Of a stretch of 64,000 nucleotides of DNA, positions 18,564 to 26,949 are shown one piece after another; within the stretch, counting starts at the first letter, position 1, and each line of letters begins with the position of its first letter. Location: NCBI GenBank assembly GCA_964561475.1, contig CAZLPU010000012.1, forward strand, positions 11,195 through 75,194, given 5' to 3'. A program made the translations under genes and the position numbers. Under the pieces are notes generated by a model. The model saw only the letters and a list, made by a program, of their open reading frames with translations. It was not told where the DNA came from and searched no databases. Source of the stretch: CAYUYV01 sp964561475 (GTDB taxonomy: Bacteria; Pseudomonadota; Alphaproteobacteria; JAJFIK01).

Positions 18564-20828
18564 ATGGCGTTCATAGGCCGACTATATCAGCGCATCGGTG
18601 AGATTTTGACACCCTCGGAGACCGGGTGGCGGGGGGCTGGGATCGGATTGTGGATCCTGGCTTTGTGCGCCTACGGCCTCTTCGTCACCGGGTTGCTCAC
18701 GCCGGCGCCAACGGTGGAACGTGCCCTTGGGTTTGCCGTGCTCACCGGCATGGTGGTGGCGGTCTGGCTCGGCGCCATGGCGGCGATGGCGCTGTTGGAA
18801 AGCTTGCCTCGCGGCTTCCGCCGGGCCTTGTTTCTTGCCTTTACGCTCACATTTCTGCTCGCCATGGTCATGTGGGGTGCATCGAGCGGGGCGCTGATGG
18901 CCGGCGCGCTTGTTCTGGCGGTCAGTTTCCTGTTCGGCGGTCTGTTTGCGCTGATCGGGGGGCAGGGACGGCTTGTGTCGGCCATCGCGGCGGGGCTGGG
19001 GGCTGTGGCTCTGGTGAGCGCCGCGGTGCTTTTCCTCATCGACCAGGACGACCCGAACAGTGCCTATGCGGAGTACACCCTTGAGGACCGGACGCTCCCC
19101 CTGCCGGACCCTTCGGCACCGGGCCGGTACGATGTGCTCCAGTTCAGCTATGGGAGCGGGACCGACCGTCACCGGGCGGACTATGGCGACGTGGCAACCT
19201 GGACATCCCGGTCCGTGGACGGTTCAAAGCTGCTCGATGACTGGAGTTGGGCGCGGACCCGCTATTGGGGTTTTGACGAAAAGGCCCTGCCCGTCCAGGG
19301 GCGGGTGTGGGCGCCCGATGGGGATGGCCCCTTTCCCCTTATCCTGATTGTCCATGGTAATCACGCCATGGAGGATTATTCCGATCCGGGCTATGCCTAT
19401 CTGGGTGAGCACCTGGCCAGCCGTGGCTATATTCTCGTATCCGTGGACGAAAACTTTCTCAACGGCTCCATGGCGGACACCGCCAACCCCATGACCGGGG
19501 GCCTGGAGGAAGAGAACGATGCCAGGGGCTGGATGTTGCTGGAGCATCTGGTTCAGTGGCGGGAGTGGGCCCGCGATCCCGCGCACCCTCTGGCGGGCCG
19601 GGTGGATATGGACCGTGTGGGGTTGATCGGCCATTCCCGGGGCGGGGAGGCGGTGGCCATTGCCGCTGCATTCAATCCGCTTTCCGCCTATCCGGATGAT
19701 GTGAGCCAGGCCTTTGATTACGGTTTCAATCTGCGGGGCATTATCGCCATTGCCCCCGTGGACGGACAATACAAGCCGCGGGACCGGGGCACCCTCATGG
19801 AGGACGTCAACTACTTCGTCATCCACGGGGGCATGGACGGGGACGTGTCCTCCTTCATGGGCATGTCCCAATATTCCCGTGCGGTCTTTTCCGGTGAGGC
19901 GGACCGGTTCAAGGCCAGCCTTTATGTCAAGGATGCCAATCACGGCCAGTTCAACACCGGCTGGGGCCGGCTGGACGCGCCGCCGCCCTTCTCGTTTCTT
20001 CTCGATACGGATCCGATTATGGACGGTGGGGATCAGCGGCGGATTGCGCTCGTTTACTTCACCGCCTTCTGGGACATCACCATGAACGGGCGCAACGCCT
20101 ATCGCCCCCTTTTCGCCGATGCCCGCCGGGGCGCCCAGTGGCTGCCGGACGGGGTCTATATCGCCAACACCCACAGCAGTTCCGACCTGTGGCTTGCTGA
20201 TTTCGAAGAAGATCTGGATCCTTCAAGCGCCAGTCTGGAGGGTGCGGCCATCACGGGAACGCACCTGACCCGGTGGAAGGAGGCATGGATCGATCTGAAA
20301 TGGCGGCCTTTGGAAACCCATGGAGCGGTGCTGGCCTGGAACCGGGAGGTGGAAGAGGAAACCGCCTCCTATGCGGTCACCTGGCCGGACGGGGCCGTCG
20401 ATCTCGGGGAGCGGTCCGTTTTGCGGTTCTCCCTGGCCCAAGCCAAGGTAAAGACCACGCCGAAAGGGTGGGAACCGGACAAGGAAGACCGTTCAGACAC
20501 GGATGAACAGGACGCCAAGGACGAGCCAGCGCCCCTCGACTGGACAGTCATCGTGACGGATCGGCAAGGTGTCTCCGCAAGTCTGCCCTTGAGCCATGAT
20601 CTGGCGCTCTATCCCCAGGTTCTCACCTATACCCGCCGTCTGGCGTTCCTGGAAACGGACGAGGCATCGGAACCGGTCATGCGCCGTTACGCGCTGCCCC
20701 TGGCCCGGTTCGCCGCCGCCAACCCGGCGCTCGATCCCATGCGGATCACCAAGGTGACGTTCCGCTTCGACCGCAGCGAGGAGGGGGCGATCATCCTCGA
20801 TGATCTGGGGTTCAGCCCCGACTTTTAA
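18564..20828 (+). CDS. Membrane-anchored alpha/beta hydrolase of unknown substrate
   Basis: A 754-residue protein. Residues 1-155 hold about five hydrophobic segments. The rest is soluble and starts with a beta-rich linker (YDVLQFSYGSGTDRHRADYG). An alpha/beta hydrolase core follows: LILIVHGNHA supplies the oxyanion region, GHSRGGEA the nucleophile Ser358, and KDANHGQFN a likely catalytic histidine. The last ~220 residues form a further beta-rich region (ISLE-type strands, an acidic DKEDRSDTDEQD stretch) with no family I recognise. The combination suggests an esterase or lipase working at the outer face of the membrane. It is followed by a good rho-independent terminator at 20900, so it is probably the last gene of its unit. 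Confidence 0.75.
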   Translation: MAFIGRLYQRIGEILTPSETGWRGAGIGLWILALCAYGLFVTGLLTPAPTVERALGFAVLTGMVVAVWLGAMAAMALLESLPRGFRRALFLAFTLTFLLAMVMWGASSGALMAGALVLAVSFLFGGLFALIGGQGRLVSAIAAGLGAVALVSAAVLFLIDQDDPNSAYAEYTLEDRTLPLPDPSAPGRYDVLQFSYGSGTDRHRADYGDVATWTSRSVDGSKLLDDWSWARTRYWGFDEKALPVQGRVWAPDGDGPFPLILIVHGNHAMEDYSDPGYAYLGEHLASRGYILVSVDENFLNGSMADTANPMTGGLEEENDARGWMLLEHLVQWREWARDPAHPLAGRVDMDRVGLIGHSRGGEAVAIAAAFNPLSAYPDDVSQAFDYGFNLRGIIAIAPVDGQYKPRDRGTLMEDVNYFVIHGGMDGDVSSFMGMSQYSRAVFSGEADRFKASLYVKDANHGQFNTGWGRLDAPPPFSFLLDTDPIMDGGDQRRIALVYFTAFWDITMNGRNAYRPLFADARRGAQWLPDGVYIANTHSSSDLWLADFEEDLDPSSASLEGAAITGTHLTRWKEAWIDLKWRPLETHGAVLAWNREVEEETASYAVTWPDGAVDLGERSVLRFSLAQAKVKTTPKGWEPDKEDRSDTDEQDAKDEPAPLDWTVIVTDRQGVSASLPLSHDLALYPQVLTYTRRLAFLETDEASEPVMRRYALPLARFAAANPALDPMRITKVTFRFDRSEEGAIILDDLGFSPDF

Positions 20829-20899
20829 GGCAATGCGAAGGGGGGCGGTTTACGTGAAAGAGCGCCCGGCCTGAAAGGAGGGCACGTGCCCAAATGGGT

Positions 20900-20930
20900 G
20901 CTGGCGGGGCATGGCTCCGCCAGCGGTTTT
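20900..20930 (+). terminator. Rho-independent terminator after the hydrolase gene
   Basis: Perfect 8-bp arms, GCTGGCGG at 20900-20907 and CCGCCAGC at 20917-20924 with a 9-base loop, are followed by GGTTTT. It lies 71 bases past the plus-strand stop and abuts the end of the convergent gene at 20933. Confidence 0.75.
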
Positions 20931-20932
20931 GA

Positions 20933-21907
20933 TCAGTCCTGCTGCTTTTGGGGTTCGTCGAAAGGCTCGTCGTCGAAAGGCTCATCGTCGTATGGGCCTT
21001 CGTCATCGAAACGCTCATCTTCAAAGCGTTCATCATCCCGGTACGGTTCATCCTCGTAGCGGCCATTGCCGTTGTAGCCGCCAGCGCGGCCCTGGCCATC
21101 CGCATAGCGCCCGCTCACCAGAATGACTGCTTCACCGCTTGAGCCGATTGCCCGGCAGTTGAGCAGGACATTGCGCACGGAGCGCGGTGCGCCGAAGCTG
21201 ATGATCTGGGGACTTCCGGGCACCAATTGACCTTCGAAAACCTCCTGGCGCCGGCCATTGCCGAAAGTCACGAACACCCGTCCACAGAACGCCGCGCCCC
21301 GGCGCACCCCCAGACGGATCCGGTCCACCGGTGCGCGAAACCCGGACACACCGATGACCCGGCTGCGCCCGGGGCCGAACCGGGCCACACCGACCTCATA
21401 GAACTGGCCGGCAAAGCCCAATCCGCCTCGGCCATTCGGCCCCTGGGGTCCGATAGGCTCGACGCCCACACGGGGTCCTTCACGGTAGCCATCTCTGTAG
21501 CCGTCCCTGTAGGAATCCCGCTCACCGCCCTGGCGATAACGCCGGTCGAGGTCAACGGATACTTCGAGCCGGGCGTAATTGCCGTTCCGTCCCCGGCAGG
21601 CAAAAATCAGATTGCGGACGCCCCGCAGCCCGGGAATATCGATACGCCGGGGATTGCCGCGCCGGATCCGGCCCTGAAAAATCACCCGGCGGTTGCCGTT
21701 GCCGAAGGTGACGATCACACGAAGGCATTCCACGCTCGCGCCGCGCGCGCGCAGGCGGATGCGGTCCACGCCGCCGATCTGCACGGGCAGCACCCGTTGG
21801 GTGAAATTCGGAGCAAGACTGAGGGTGCCAACACGGTTCCAGTCCGCATAGGCCGGAGCTGTCATCACACCAAGGGCGACGGCCAGCCAGAAAAGCAGGT
21901 TACGCAT
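20933..21907 (-). CDS. Secreted protein with duplicated beta domain and acidic repeat tail
   Basis: A 324-residue exported protein. The start at 21907 has a strong GGAGGA ribosome site and gives a signal peptide (MRNLLFWLAVALGVMTAPAYA). Two copies of one beta-rich domain follow: residues ~22-115 (VDRIRLRARG, VIVTFGNGNR, VRNLIFACRG) and ~165-265 (VDRIRLGVRR, VFVTFGNGRR, VRNVLLNCRA). Each has two cysteines, likely one disulfide per domain. They are joined by a basic, Tyr/Asp/Gly-rich linker with SYRDGYRDGYREG. The C-terminus is a strongly acidic run of FDDEP-type units. It may bind cations or cell-envelope polymers, but I recognise no characterised family. A relation to the DUF2541 fold is only a guess. 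Confidence 0.75.
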   Translation of the reverse strand: MRNLLFWLAVALGVMTAPAYADWNRVGTLSLAPNFTQRVLPVQIGGVDRIRLRARGASVECLRVIVTFGNGNRRVIFQGRIRRGNPRRIDIPGLRGVRNLIFACRGRNGNYARLEVSVDLDRRYRQGGERDSYRDGYRDGYREGPRVGVEPIGPQGPNGRGGLGFAGQFYEVGVARFGPGRSRVIGVSGFRAPVDRIRLGVRRGAAFCGRVFVTFGNGRRQEVFEGQLVPGSPQIISFGAPRSVRNVLLNCRAIGSSGEAVILVSGRYADGQGRAGGYNGNGRYEDEPYRDDERFEDERFDDEGPYDDEPFDDEPFDEPQKQQD

Positions 21908-22098
21908 ATGAGAGTCCTCCCTTACCAAGGGCGGCAGGGTACCAGAATGCCCGTGCCGTGGCACCTCCCCGGTTCGCCTTCCGCGGGCGGACACCTGCAA
22001 GGGGTGTGGCAGTGCAGCATAGTGGCGTGGCCCCTTGCGGTCGCGCGGGTGCCTGCAATGGCGAAAGACCCGATACAGTGAAACATAGGGAGCAAGCC

Positions 22099-22560
22099 GT
22101 GCAGCAGCCGGACAATACCCATCTTGCTCAACTGCCCAGCTCGCTTAAATGCATGTGGCGACCGCCCTGGAGGATTCGGAGAGCCCGACCCTGGCCGGAT
22201 TCATGGCGGCCCTCGATGCGGTCGATGCCCTGGCGGAGCGGTCCCCCGGGTTCGTCTGGCGGCTGACCAATGACGGCGGAAACGACGCGATCGCCTTGCG
22301 TCCATCCGATGATCCGCTCTTTCTGGTCAATATGTCCGTATGGGAAACACCAAGGCGCCTGGAGCACTTCGTCTGGAATACGGTCCACACCAAGGTCTAT
22401 CGCGGCAAGGCCCAGTGGTTTTCGGCCCACGCAAAGCCCCATTTCGTCATGTGGTGGAGTCCCGTGGGCCATCGTCCGTCCGTAGACGAAGCCCTTGGCC
22501 GTCTGGAGGATCTCACTGCACATGGACCAAGCGAGCGGGCCTTCGGATGGGACGCGTTGA
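22099..22560 (+). pseudogene. DUF3291 family gene broken by frameshift
   Basis: The middle of this stretch encodes a clear DUF3291 domain: LAGFMAALDAVDALAERSPG, VNMSVWETP, HFVMWWSPVGHRPS and LTAHGPSERAF. Its expected start lies in another frame: GTG at 22099, with AGGGAG six bases upstream, begins VQQPDNTHLAQL, the family's N-terminal signature. One extra base near 22151 would join the two parts. The domain frame then has no stop until 23369, deep inside an antisense gene, whereas the frame of the GTG start has a TGA at 22558-22560. Two compensating shifts would restore a 153-residue protein, the usual family size. Either the gene is decayed or the assembly has indel errors. Function of the family is unknown (possible monooxygenase-like ferredoxin fold). 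Confidence 0.7.
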
Positions 22561-22631
22561 TGAATGCGGATGCAGTGCGCAACTGCCGCTGCGCCGGACG
22601 GTCCAGGCCCAACCTACCGGCCCAGGCCCAG

Positions 22632-23279
22632 CTACCGGCAGAGGCCCAGATCCCGCTGGCGGGTGCAGTTGGTGAAGTAGTCTTCCATCAGTACCTGGCT
22701 GTGGCCACATCCCTTCAGGGCGCCCATGGCCGTGAAGGGGTTCTTGTCCGGCGGCCCGCCGATATGGAGTTTCAGGTCCACGGTCATGGCCGTGGCCTGG
22801 GGCGCCAGCGCGCAGCAACTGGCATAGTCCACATGGAATTTGACGTCCGGACCTCTTTTGTTGCGTGTGTCCAGGAACGGTCCCAGGAGTTGGATGCCGA
22901 CACTGTTGCCTTCGGCGGGTGCGCAGGTGAGCGGAGCAATCCGCTGGTGCCGGCTTTCGATCAGATCGTTCATGCAGGCCTTGATCCGATCCCGGGCATT
23001 CTCCCGGCATTCATTCGCCAGCGTCTGGTTCTTGCACTGACCACGGCCGATGAAATTGTCGATGATATGGGTGGCGCCCTTCATCCCTGGGGCATCCTCC
23101 GCATCCTGCACTTCGATGAACAGCCAAGCCTGACAACCCCGGGTGACATAAGCATCAGCACCCTGGATAGAGTAGATCAAGGGAAATACAACAAGAACGA
23201 CTATAGATATTGTCTGATACTTTACACTCACGCGGATCACTTGCTTGAAGGCACCCAGAGCCATTGGCTTCATGCCCAT
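22632..23279 (-). CDS. Small exported cysteine-rich protein, unknown function
   Basis: A 215-residue protein with a good ribosome site (AGGAAA, about six bases before the ATG). Residues ~20-45 are hydrophobic (TISIVVLVVFPLIYSIQGADA) and act as signal peptide or anchor. The mature part holds about ten cysteines (for example RGCQAW, GQCKNQ, NECREN, ASCCALA, NCTRQR, GLCR), an even number that suggests disulfide bonds in the periplasm or outside. I recognise no family. The 5' end and upstream region are richer in A+T than the surroundings, a possible sign of transfer. It lies antisense to the run-on frame of the broken DUF3291 gene. Confidence 0.65.
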   Translation of the reverse strand: MGMKPMALGAFKQVIRVSVKYQTISIVVLVVFPLIYSIQGADAYVTRGCQAWLFIEVQDAEDAPGMKGATHIIDNFIGRGQCKNQTLANECRENARDRIKACMNDLIESRHQRIAPLTCAPAEGNSVGIQLLGPFLDTRNKRGPDVKFHVDYASCCALAPQATAMTVDLKLHIGGPPDKNPFTAMGALKGCGHSQVLMEDYFTNCTRQRDLGLCR

Positions 23280-23655
23280 AATCGTTTCCTTTATGGTCAG
23301 ATTTTGGCGTTTTGGCAGGGTACATTTCTTTTTGTTTATTTTTTATTTGGTGTGGATCCTAGCTCGTGACTCTTTTCTTGGAAAGCGAACAATCGGCGAT
23401 CTGTTCGCCTGATCAATTAAAAATTGTCCAACTCCACCAGCCCCTTGCACGACCCGCCCCCTGTTTTCGGGGGATTTGTGCACCTGCTGACGCGGGGAGG
23501 GCGCGCGGAAGATGCGGTGGGGAAGGGGGCTGTACCGGAACCGTAAGCCTGCCATCATGGGGGTTGGTTGAGGAGACCGGGGGATGTCGCCTGAGGCGTC
23601 CCAGGGTTCCAAACCGCAACAGAAAAAAGATCACAGGATCCAGGGAGGAACCGGG
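23280..23655. promoter_or_regulatory. AT-rich divergent region with three hairpins
   Basis: About 375 non-coding bases between divergent genes. It includes a T-rich tract around 23323-23350, a 7-bp perfect inverted repeat GCGAACA (23385-23391) / TGTTCGC (23402-23408), a small palindrome CAATT-AAA-AATTG (23414-23426) and CCCCC (23457-23461) / GGGGG (23469-23473). The first could be an operator. GGGAGGA at 23643-23649 is the ribosome site of the symporter gene. The promoters for both genes should be here. Confidence 0.45.
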
Positions 23656-25125
23656 ATGGCCGATACGATCCCGCCGCTTGGGCGGCCGACGAAGCTGCTG
23701 TACGGAATCGGCAGCGTCGCCTATGGCATCAAGGATATCGCGTTTCGCAGCTTTCTACTCATCTACTATAATCAGGTGATCGGCGTGCGTGCGGATCTGG
23801 TTTCCGCGGCGATCATGGCGGCCCTTGTGGTGGATGCCATTTCCGATCCCATTGTCGGTCAGTTTTCCGATAATCTGCGCACGAAATGGGGCCGGCGCCA
23901 TCCCCTGATGTATGCTGCGGTGATTCCGGCGGCGGGCAGCTTCCTCCTGCTGTGGTTTCCGCCCACGGGTCTTTCCGATTTCCAGATGTTTTTCTACATC
24001 CTGGTGGTTTCCTGTTTTGTCCGCACCTTGATCACCTTTTATGAGATCCCCAGTTCCGCCCTTGCCGCCGAGCTGACCTCCGATTACGACGAGCGCACCA
24101 CGATTGCTGCCCTGCGCTTTTCCTTCGGTACGGCAGGGGCCTTCCTCGTCACCTTTGTGACCCTGCGCTACTTCCTGGTGCCCACGGAGGACTATCCCGT
24201 CGGTCAGCTCAATCCCATGGGATACGAGCTGTTCGGTCTCCTCGGTGCGGCGGTGATGGTGATGTCCATGGTGCTCTCCACCACGGGGACCCATTCGCGC
24301 ATCCGCTATCTGCGCAAATCGCCGCCCCGGGAAAAGATCGGCCTCGGGGGCATGTTCAAGCGGATGGCGGAGAGCTATGCCCATCTGGGTTTCATGGCCA
24401 TCCTGATGTTCGGCCTGCTGAAATACACGGCGATCGGGATGAGTGGTGCCCTGCTGTTCTACTTCGCCACCTATTTCTGGGAATTCACCGCCGCACAGCT
24501 CAGCATTCTCGTGATCGATACCCTGGTGGCCGCCTTTGCCTCCCTGGCGATTGCCCCGGCGGTGTCAAAGCGCATGGGCAAACGCAATGCCGCTTTTCTG
24601 TTCGCCACCCTCGCCGTGATCACCATGGCGGCCCCCTATGTGCTGCGGCTGAATGGGCTCTTTCTGCCCAATGGCCACCCCATGCTCCTGCCTACGATTT
24701 TCGTTCTACAGACGATCTACTATACCTGCGGGCTGTCCTCCTCCATCCTGGTCCACGCCATGATCGGGGATATTGTCGAGGACAGTGCTTTGCGCACGGG
24801 GCGGCGTACGGAGGGCCAGTTCTTCTCCGCCAATACGTTCATGCAGAAGAGCATTTCCGGCCTTGGCCTCGTAACGGCGGGCTTGATGCTGACCTATGTG
24901 AGCTTCCCCCAGGGGCTTGCCCCCGGTGAGCCGGGTACGGAGGCGATCAATGATCTGGTCATGGTCTTCCTGCCCGGCTTCGCCATCTGCTATTTCGGCG
25001 CCGGGTGTGCCCTCTTTTTCTACCGGATCGACCGGGAAGGCCACGCCGCCAATGTGGCCGAACTCCAACGCCGCGACAGCGCCCTGGCGGCGGAGGAGGA
25101 ACCCTTCGACAAGGATGTCCTGTAG
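23656..25125 (+). CDS. GPH-type (MFS) sugar/cation symporter
   Basis: A 489-residue inner-membrane transporter with about twelve helices, of the glycoside-pentoside-hexuronide:cation symporter family (MelB-like). Typical features are KLLYGIGSVAYGIKD at the N-terminus, DAISDPIVGQFSDNLRTKWG(RR) at the first loop, and FYEIPSSALAAELTSDYDER in the fourth to fifth helix region. The start at 23656 follows GGGAGGA; an in-frame ATG at 23584 would add a non-homologous basic leader. Substrates in this family include sugars, glycosides and sulfonated or lipid-like compounds (MFSD2-like members). No sugar enzyme lies next to it, so the substrate is open. Confidence 0.9.
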   Translation: MADTIPPLGRPTKLLYGIGSVAYGIKDIAFRSFLLIYYNQVIGVRADLVSAAIMAALVVDAISDPIVGQFSDNLRTKWGRRHPLMYAAVIPAAGSFLLLWFPPTGLSDFQMFFYILVVSCFVRTLITFYEIPSSALAAELTSDYDERTTIAALRFSFGTAGAFLVTFVTLRYFLVPTEDYPVGQLNPMGYELFGLLGAAVMVMSMVLSTTGTHSRIRYLRKSPPREKIGLGGMFKRMAESYAHLGFMAILMFGLLKYTAIGMSGALLFYFATYFWEFTAAQLSILVIDTLVAAFASLAIAPAVSKRMGKRNAAFLFATLAVITMAAPYVLRLNGLFLPNGHPMLLPTIFVLQTIYYTCGLSSSILVHAMIGDIVEDSALRTGRRTEGQFFSANTFMQKSISGLGLVTAGLMLTYVSFPQGLAPGEPGTEAINDLVMVFLPGFAICYFGAGCALFFYRIDREGHAANVAELQRRDSALAAEEEPFDKDVL

Positions 25126-25138
25126 AGGGGCAGGTCCC

Positions 25139-25170
25139 GGATCCGTTTCCGTTCAAAGGGAAGCGGATCC
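25139..25170 (+). terminator. Candidate terminator hairpin after symporter gene
   Basis: The arms GGATCCGTTTCC and GGAAGCGGATCC pair over 12 bp with one G-T pair and an 8-base loop, starting 13 bases after the stop codon. There is no T-tract, so an intrinsic terminator is uncertain. Confidence 0.45.
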
Positions 25171-25367
25171 GCCGTTCTATCGCTCACGGTGCGCAGAACC
25201 TCCGTGCGCAGCCTACGCGCCGCTACTGGGAAGACGTGGACAGGGATATTTGAGGGAATTCGGGGTTCCGAGCCGGCAGGGCTCCTGGACACACCCACGC
25301 AACCGTTGCCACGCATTGTCTGGCCCGGGCCGCTGCCGTATAGGTGTCGCGTCACCGAGCGTCCCGG

Positions 25368-25397
25368 GCCAGTGCCAGTGCCAGTGCCAGGGCCAGT
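25368..25397 (+). repeat. Five tandem GCCAGT hexamers
   Basis: Units at 25368, 25374, 25380, 25386 (GCCAGG) and 25392 form a microsatellite just before the sulfotransferase gene. Copy-number change here would alter the leader length. Confidence 0.9.
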
Positions 25398-25415
25398 CAT
25401 GACCACCGCGTATGC

Positions 25416-26309
25416 ATGGAGAGACCGTTGAGACAGCCTTTGCCGAATGCCCTCATCATCGGCGTGCAGAAGTCGGCCACGACATGGCTGCAGAAGCGGC
25501 TTGCTCAGCATCCGGATATATTCATGGTCGACGAGGAGGTGCACTTCTTCGACAATGACCGGAATTATGCCCGGGGCGTGGATTGGTATCGGGAGAAATT
25601 CACGGGCTCGGAGTCCTACGCCATCCGATGTGAGAAGACCGGGGCCTATTTCTGGACCACCTGTCAGGATGTGCCCCATGAGCCCAAGGACAAGTTGGAG
25701 CGCATGCACGCCCTGCTGCCCGATGCCAAGCATATTCTGGTGTTGCGCGATCCGGTGCGCCGGGCCCTGTCGGCCTGGAACCATAATGTCCGGTCAGGGA
25801 GCATTCCCCTCAAATACTCCATTGAGCGCATTCTGGAGCCGGACCACGACGCGCTGGTGGCCCGCCACGGCATTCTCACCAGGGGGCTTTACCATGCCCA
25901 GCTCACCAATCTGCTGAAGGTCTTCCCCCGGGAAAATGTCCTGGTTCTGTTTCAGGAAACGGATGTAATCGGAAATCCGAAAGGCGGGCTGCGCAAGACC
26001 TGCGTCTTTCTGGGGGTCGACCCGAATGTGCCCTTTGGCGAAGTCAACCAGCCGGAAAACCGCCATGAGGCTACCCGTCTTGGCACGGCCCTGGCTGGGC
26101 GCATGCAAGGAATTCCCCGGCGCATGGTCCACGCCCTGGACCGGCGCATCCTCACCCATCTGCCCCTTGCCCGGCTGACCTACCCCAAGCCGTCCAAGGC
26201 CCTGTTGGCCAAGCTCGCGGAATATTTCCAGGAGGACAGCGCAAGGCTGGAGGCCGATTTCGGTCCGCTGCCCCCGCAATGGAGCGTGCCCGCGCGCACG
26301 GGCCGGTAA
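25416..26309 (+). CDS. Sulfotransferase domain protein
   Basis: A 297-residue PAPS-dependent sulfotransferase-like protein. The 5'-phosphosulfate loop is IIGVQKSATTWLQKRL near the N-terminus, and the 3'-phosphate site is VLRDPVRRALSAWNHNVR near residue 110-128. Both match carbohydrate/heparan-type sulfotransferases. It lacks a signal peptide. The start is uncertain: ATG 25416 has a weak ribosome site, and an in-frame TTG at 25428 has GGAGAG just upstream. The product could sulfate a surface glycan or small molecule; no PAPS-synthesis or glycan genes are adjacent. Confidence 0.87.
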   Translation: MERPLRQPLPNALIIGVQKSATTWLQKRLAQHPDIFMVDEEVHFFDNDRNYARGVDWYREKFTGSESYAIRCEKTGAYFWTTCQDVPHEPKDKLERMHALLPDAKHILVLRDPVRRALSAWNHNVRSGSIPLKYSIERILEPDHDALVARHGILTRGLYHAQLTNLLKVFPRENVLVLFQETDVIGNPKGGLRKTCVFLGVDPNVPFGEVNQPENRHEATRLGTALAGRMQGIPRRMVHALDRRILTHLPLARLTYPKPSKALLAKLAEYFQEDSARLEADFGPLPPQWSVPARTGR

Positions 26310-26334
26310 GGACCGGCCTCACGTGATTGGCCGG
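26301..26334 (+). terminator. Alternative hairpins in sulfotransferase/MAPEG convergent gap
   Basis: CCGGCC at 26313-26318 can pair with GGCCGG at 26329-26334 (10-base loop) or with GGCCGG at 26301-26306, the latter inside the gene end. The genes converge here, so a two-way terminator is plausible. There is no T-run. Confidence 0.35.
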
Positions 26335-26419
26335 GCGGGGGAATTGTTCGGGCAGGTGTTTGTGTGCTGGTCCCGGCATGATCACGCAGGACGCGCCGGG
26401 GCCAGCAGGCAGGGCTCGC

Positions 26420-26860
26420 TCAGGGTAAGGTCGACAAATGCCACACAAGGAACAAGGGCAGCGCCAGGGACGTGAGCAGAGTCATTGCGGTACCAAACAT
26501 CCGTGCAATGATGAAAATCCGCCGCGCGCCCTTGGGATCGACCAGGTGAGATCCGGCTGAGGACGCAAACCCGATCACATGGGCGATCCTGCCGATCGCG
26601 AACAGGACACCGAGCCAGAAAATGACCGAGGTCTGGCCTGCGATGAGTTCGAACAGCCCCAAGACAATGAGAAAGATCGGCGCATATTCCGTCATGTTGG
26701 CATGGCGGCGTACGGAACGCTCCAGGACCAGATCATCAGCCGTTCCCAGCGCTTTCCGGTTGCGCCCGCGATAGGCCCCGACCATCAGCGCCAGAATGGT
26801 TTGCAGAGCAATCAGAAAGGCGCCCAGATAGGCGGTATAGAGAGGCAGGCTCACATCCAT
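26420..26860 (-). CDS. MAPEG family membrane protein
   Basis: A 146-residue membrane protein with four hydrophobic helices, normal for MAPEG (membrane-associated proteins in eicosanoid and glutathione metabolism). The family motif appears around residues 50-60 (RSVRRHANMTEYAPIFL), including the conserved HANxxEY core. Bacterial members may be glutathione-dependent, but substrates are unknown. A ribosome site AAGGGAG lies seven bases before the ATG, touching an 18-bp tandem duplication. It lies downstream of the DUF4345-like gene on the same strand. Confidence 0.92.
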   Translation of the reverse strand: MDVSLPLYTAYLGAFLIALQTILALMVGAYRGRNRKALGTADDLVLERSVRRHANMTEYAPIFLIVLGLFELIAGQTSVIFWLGVLFAIGRIAHVIGFASSAGSHLVDPKGARRIFIIARMFGTAMTLLTSLALPLFLVWHLSTLP

Positions 26861-26871
26861 CGCTTCACTCC

Positions 26872-26907
26872 CTTATGGTTCGTATCAGGCTTATGGTTCG
26901 TATCAGG
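26872..26907. repeat. Perfect 18-bp tandem duplication
   Basis: The 18 bases at 26872-26889 (CTTATGGTTCGTATCAGG) are repeated exactly at 26890-26907. The pair abuts the Shine-Dalgarno region of the MAPEG gene on the minus strand, so the copy number could affect its leader. Confidence 0.95.
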
Positions 26908-26949
26908 AATTTGTGCTCGCCCGCCATTCGGACCTGGAGGGCGTTGGGA

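Larger units (their letters stand above)
25126..25415 (+). other. Intergenic region with hairpin and 6-bp repeats
   Basis: This 290-base gap holds a 12-bp stem-loop right after the symporter gene (arms 25139-25150 and 25159-25170, GGATCCG at the base, one G-T pair), possibly a terminator without a T-run. It also holds five 6-bp units (GCCAGT-type) at 25368-25397. No coding frame with family resemblance was found. Confidence 0.45.

Noticed and set aside
22149..23369. A single 406-residue plus-strand protein
   Set aside because: Only its first ~135 residues look like a protein family (DUF3291). The rest is antisense to the better-supported cysteine-rich gene and is of low quality.
25368..25397. 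CRISPR-like array
   Set aside because: The units are six bases with no spacers; this is a microsatellite.
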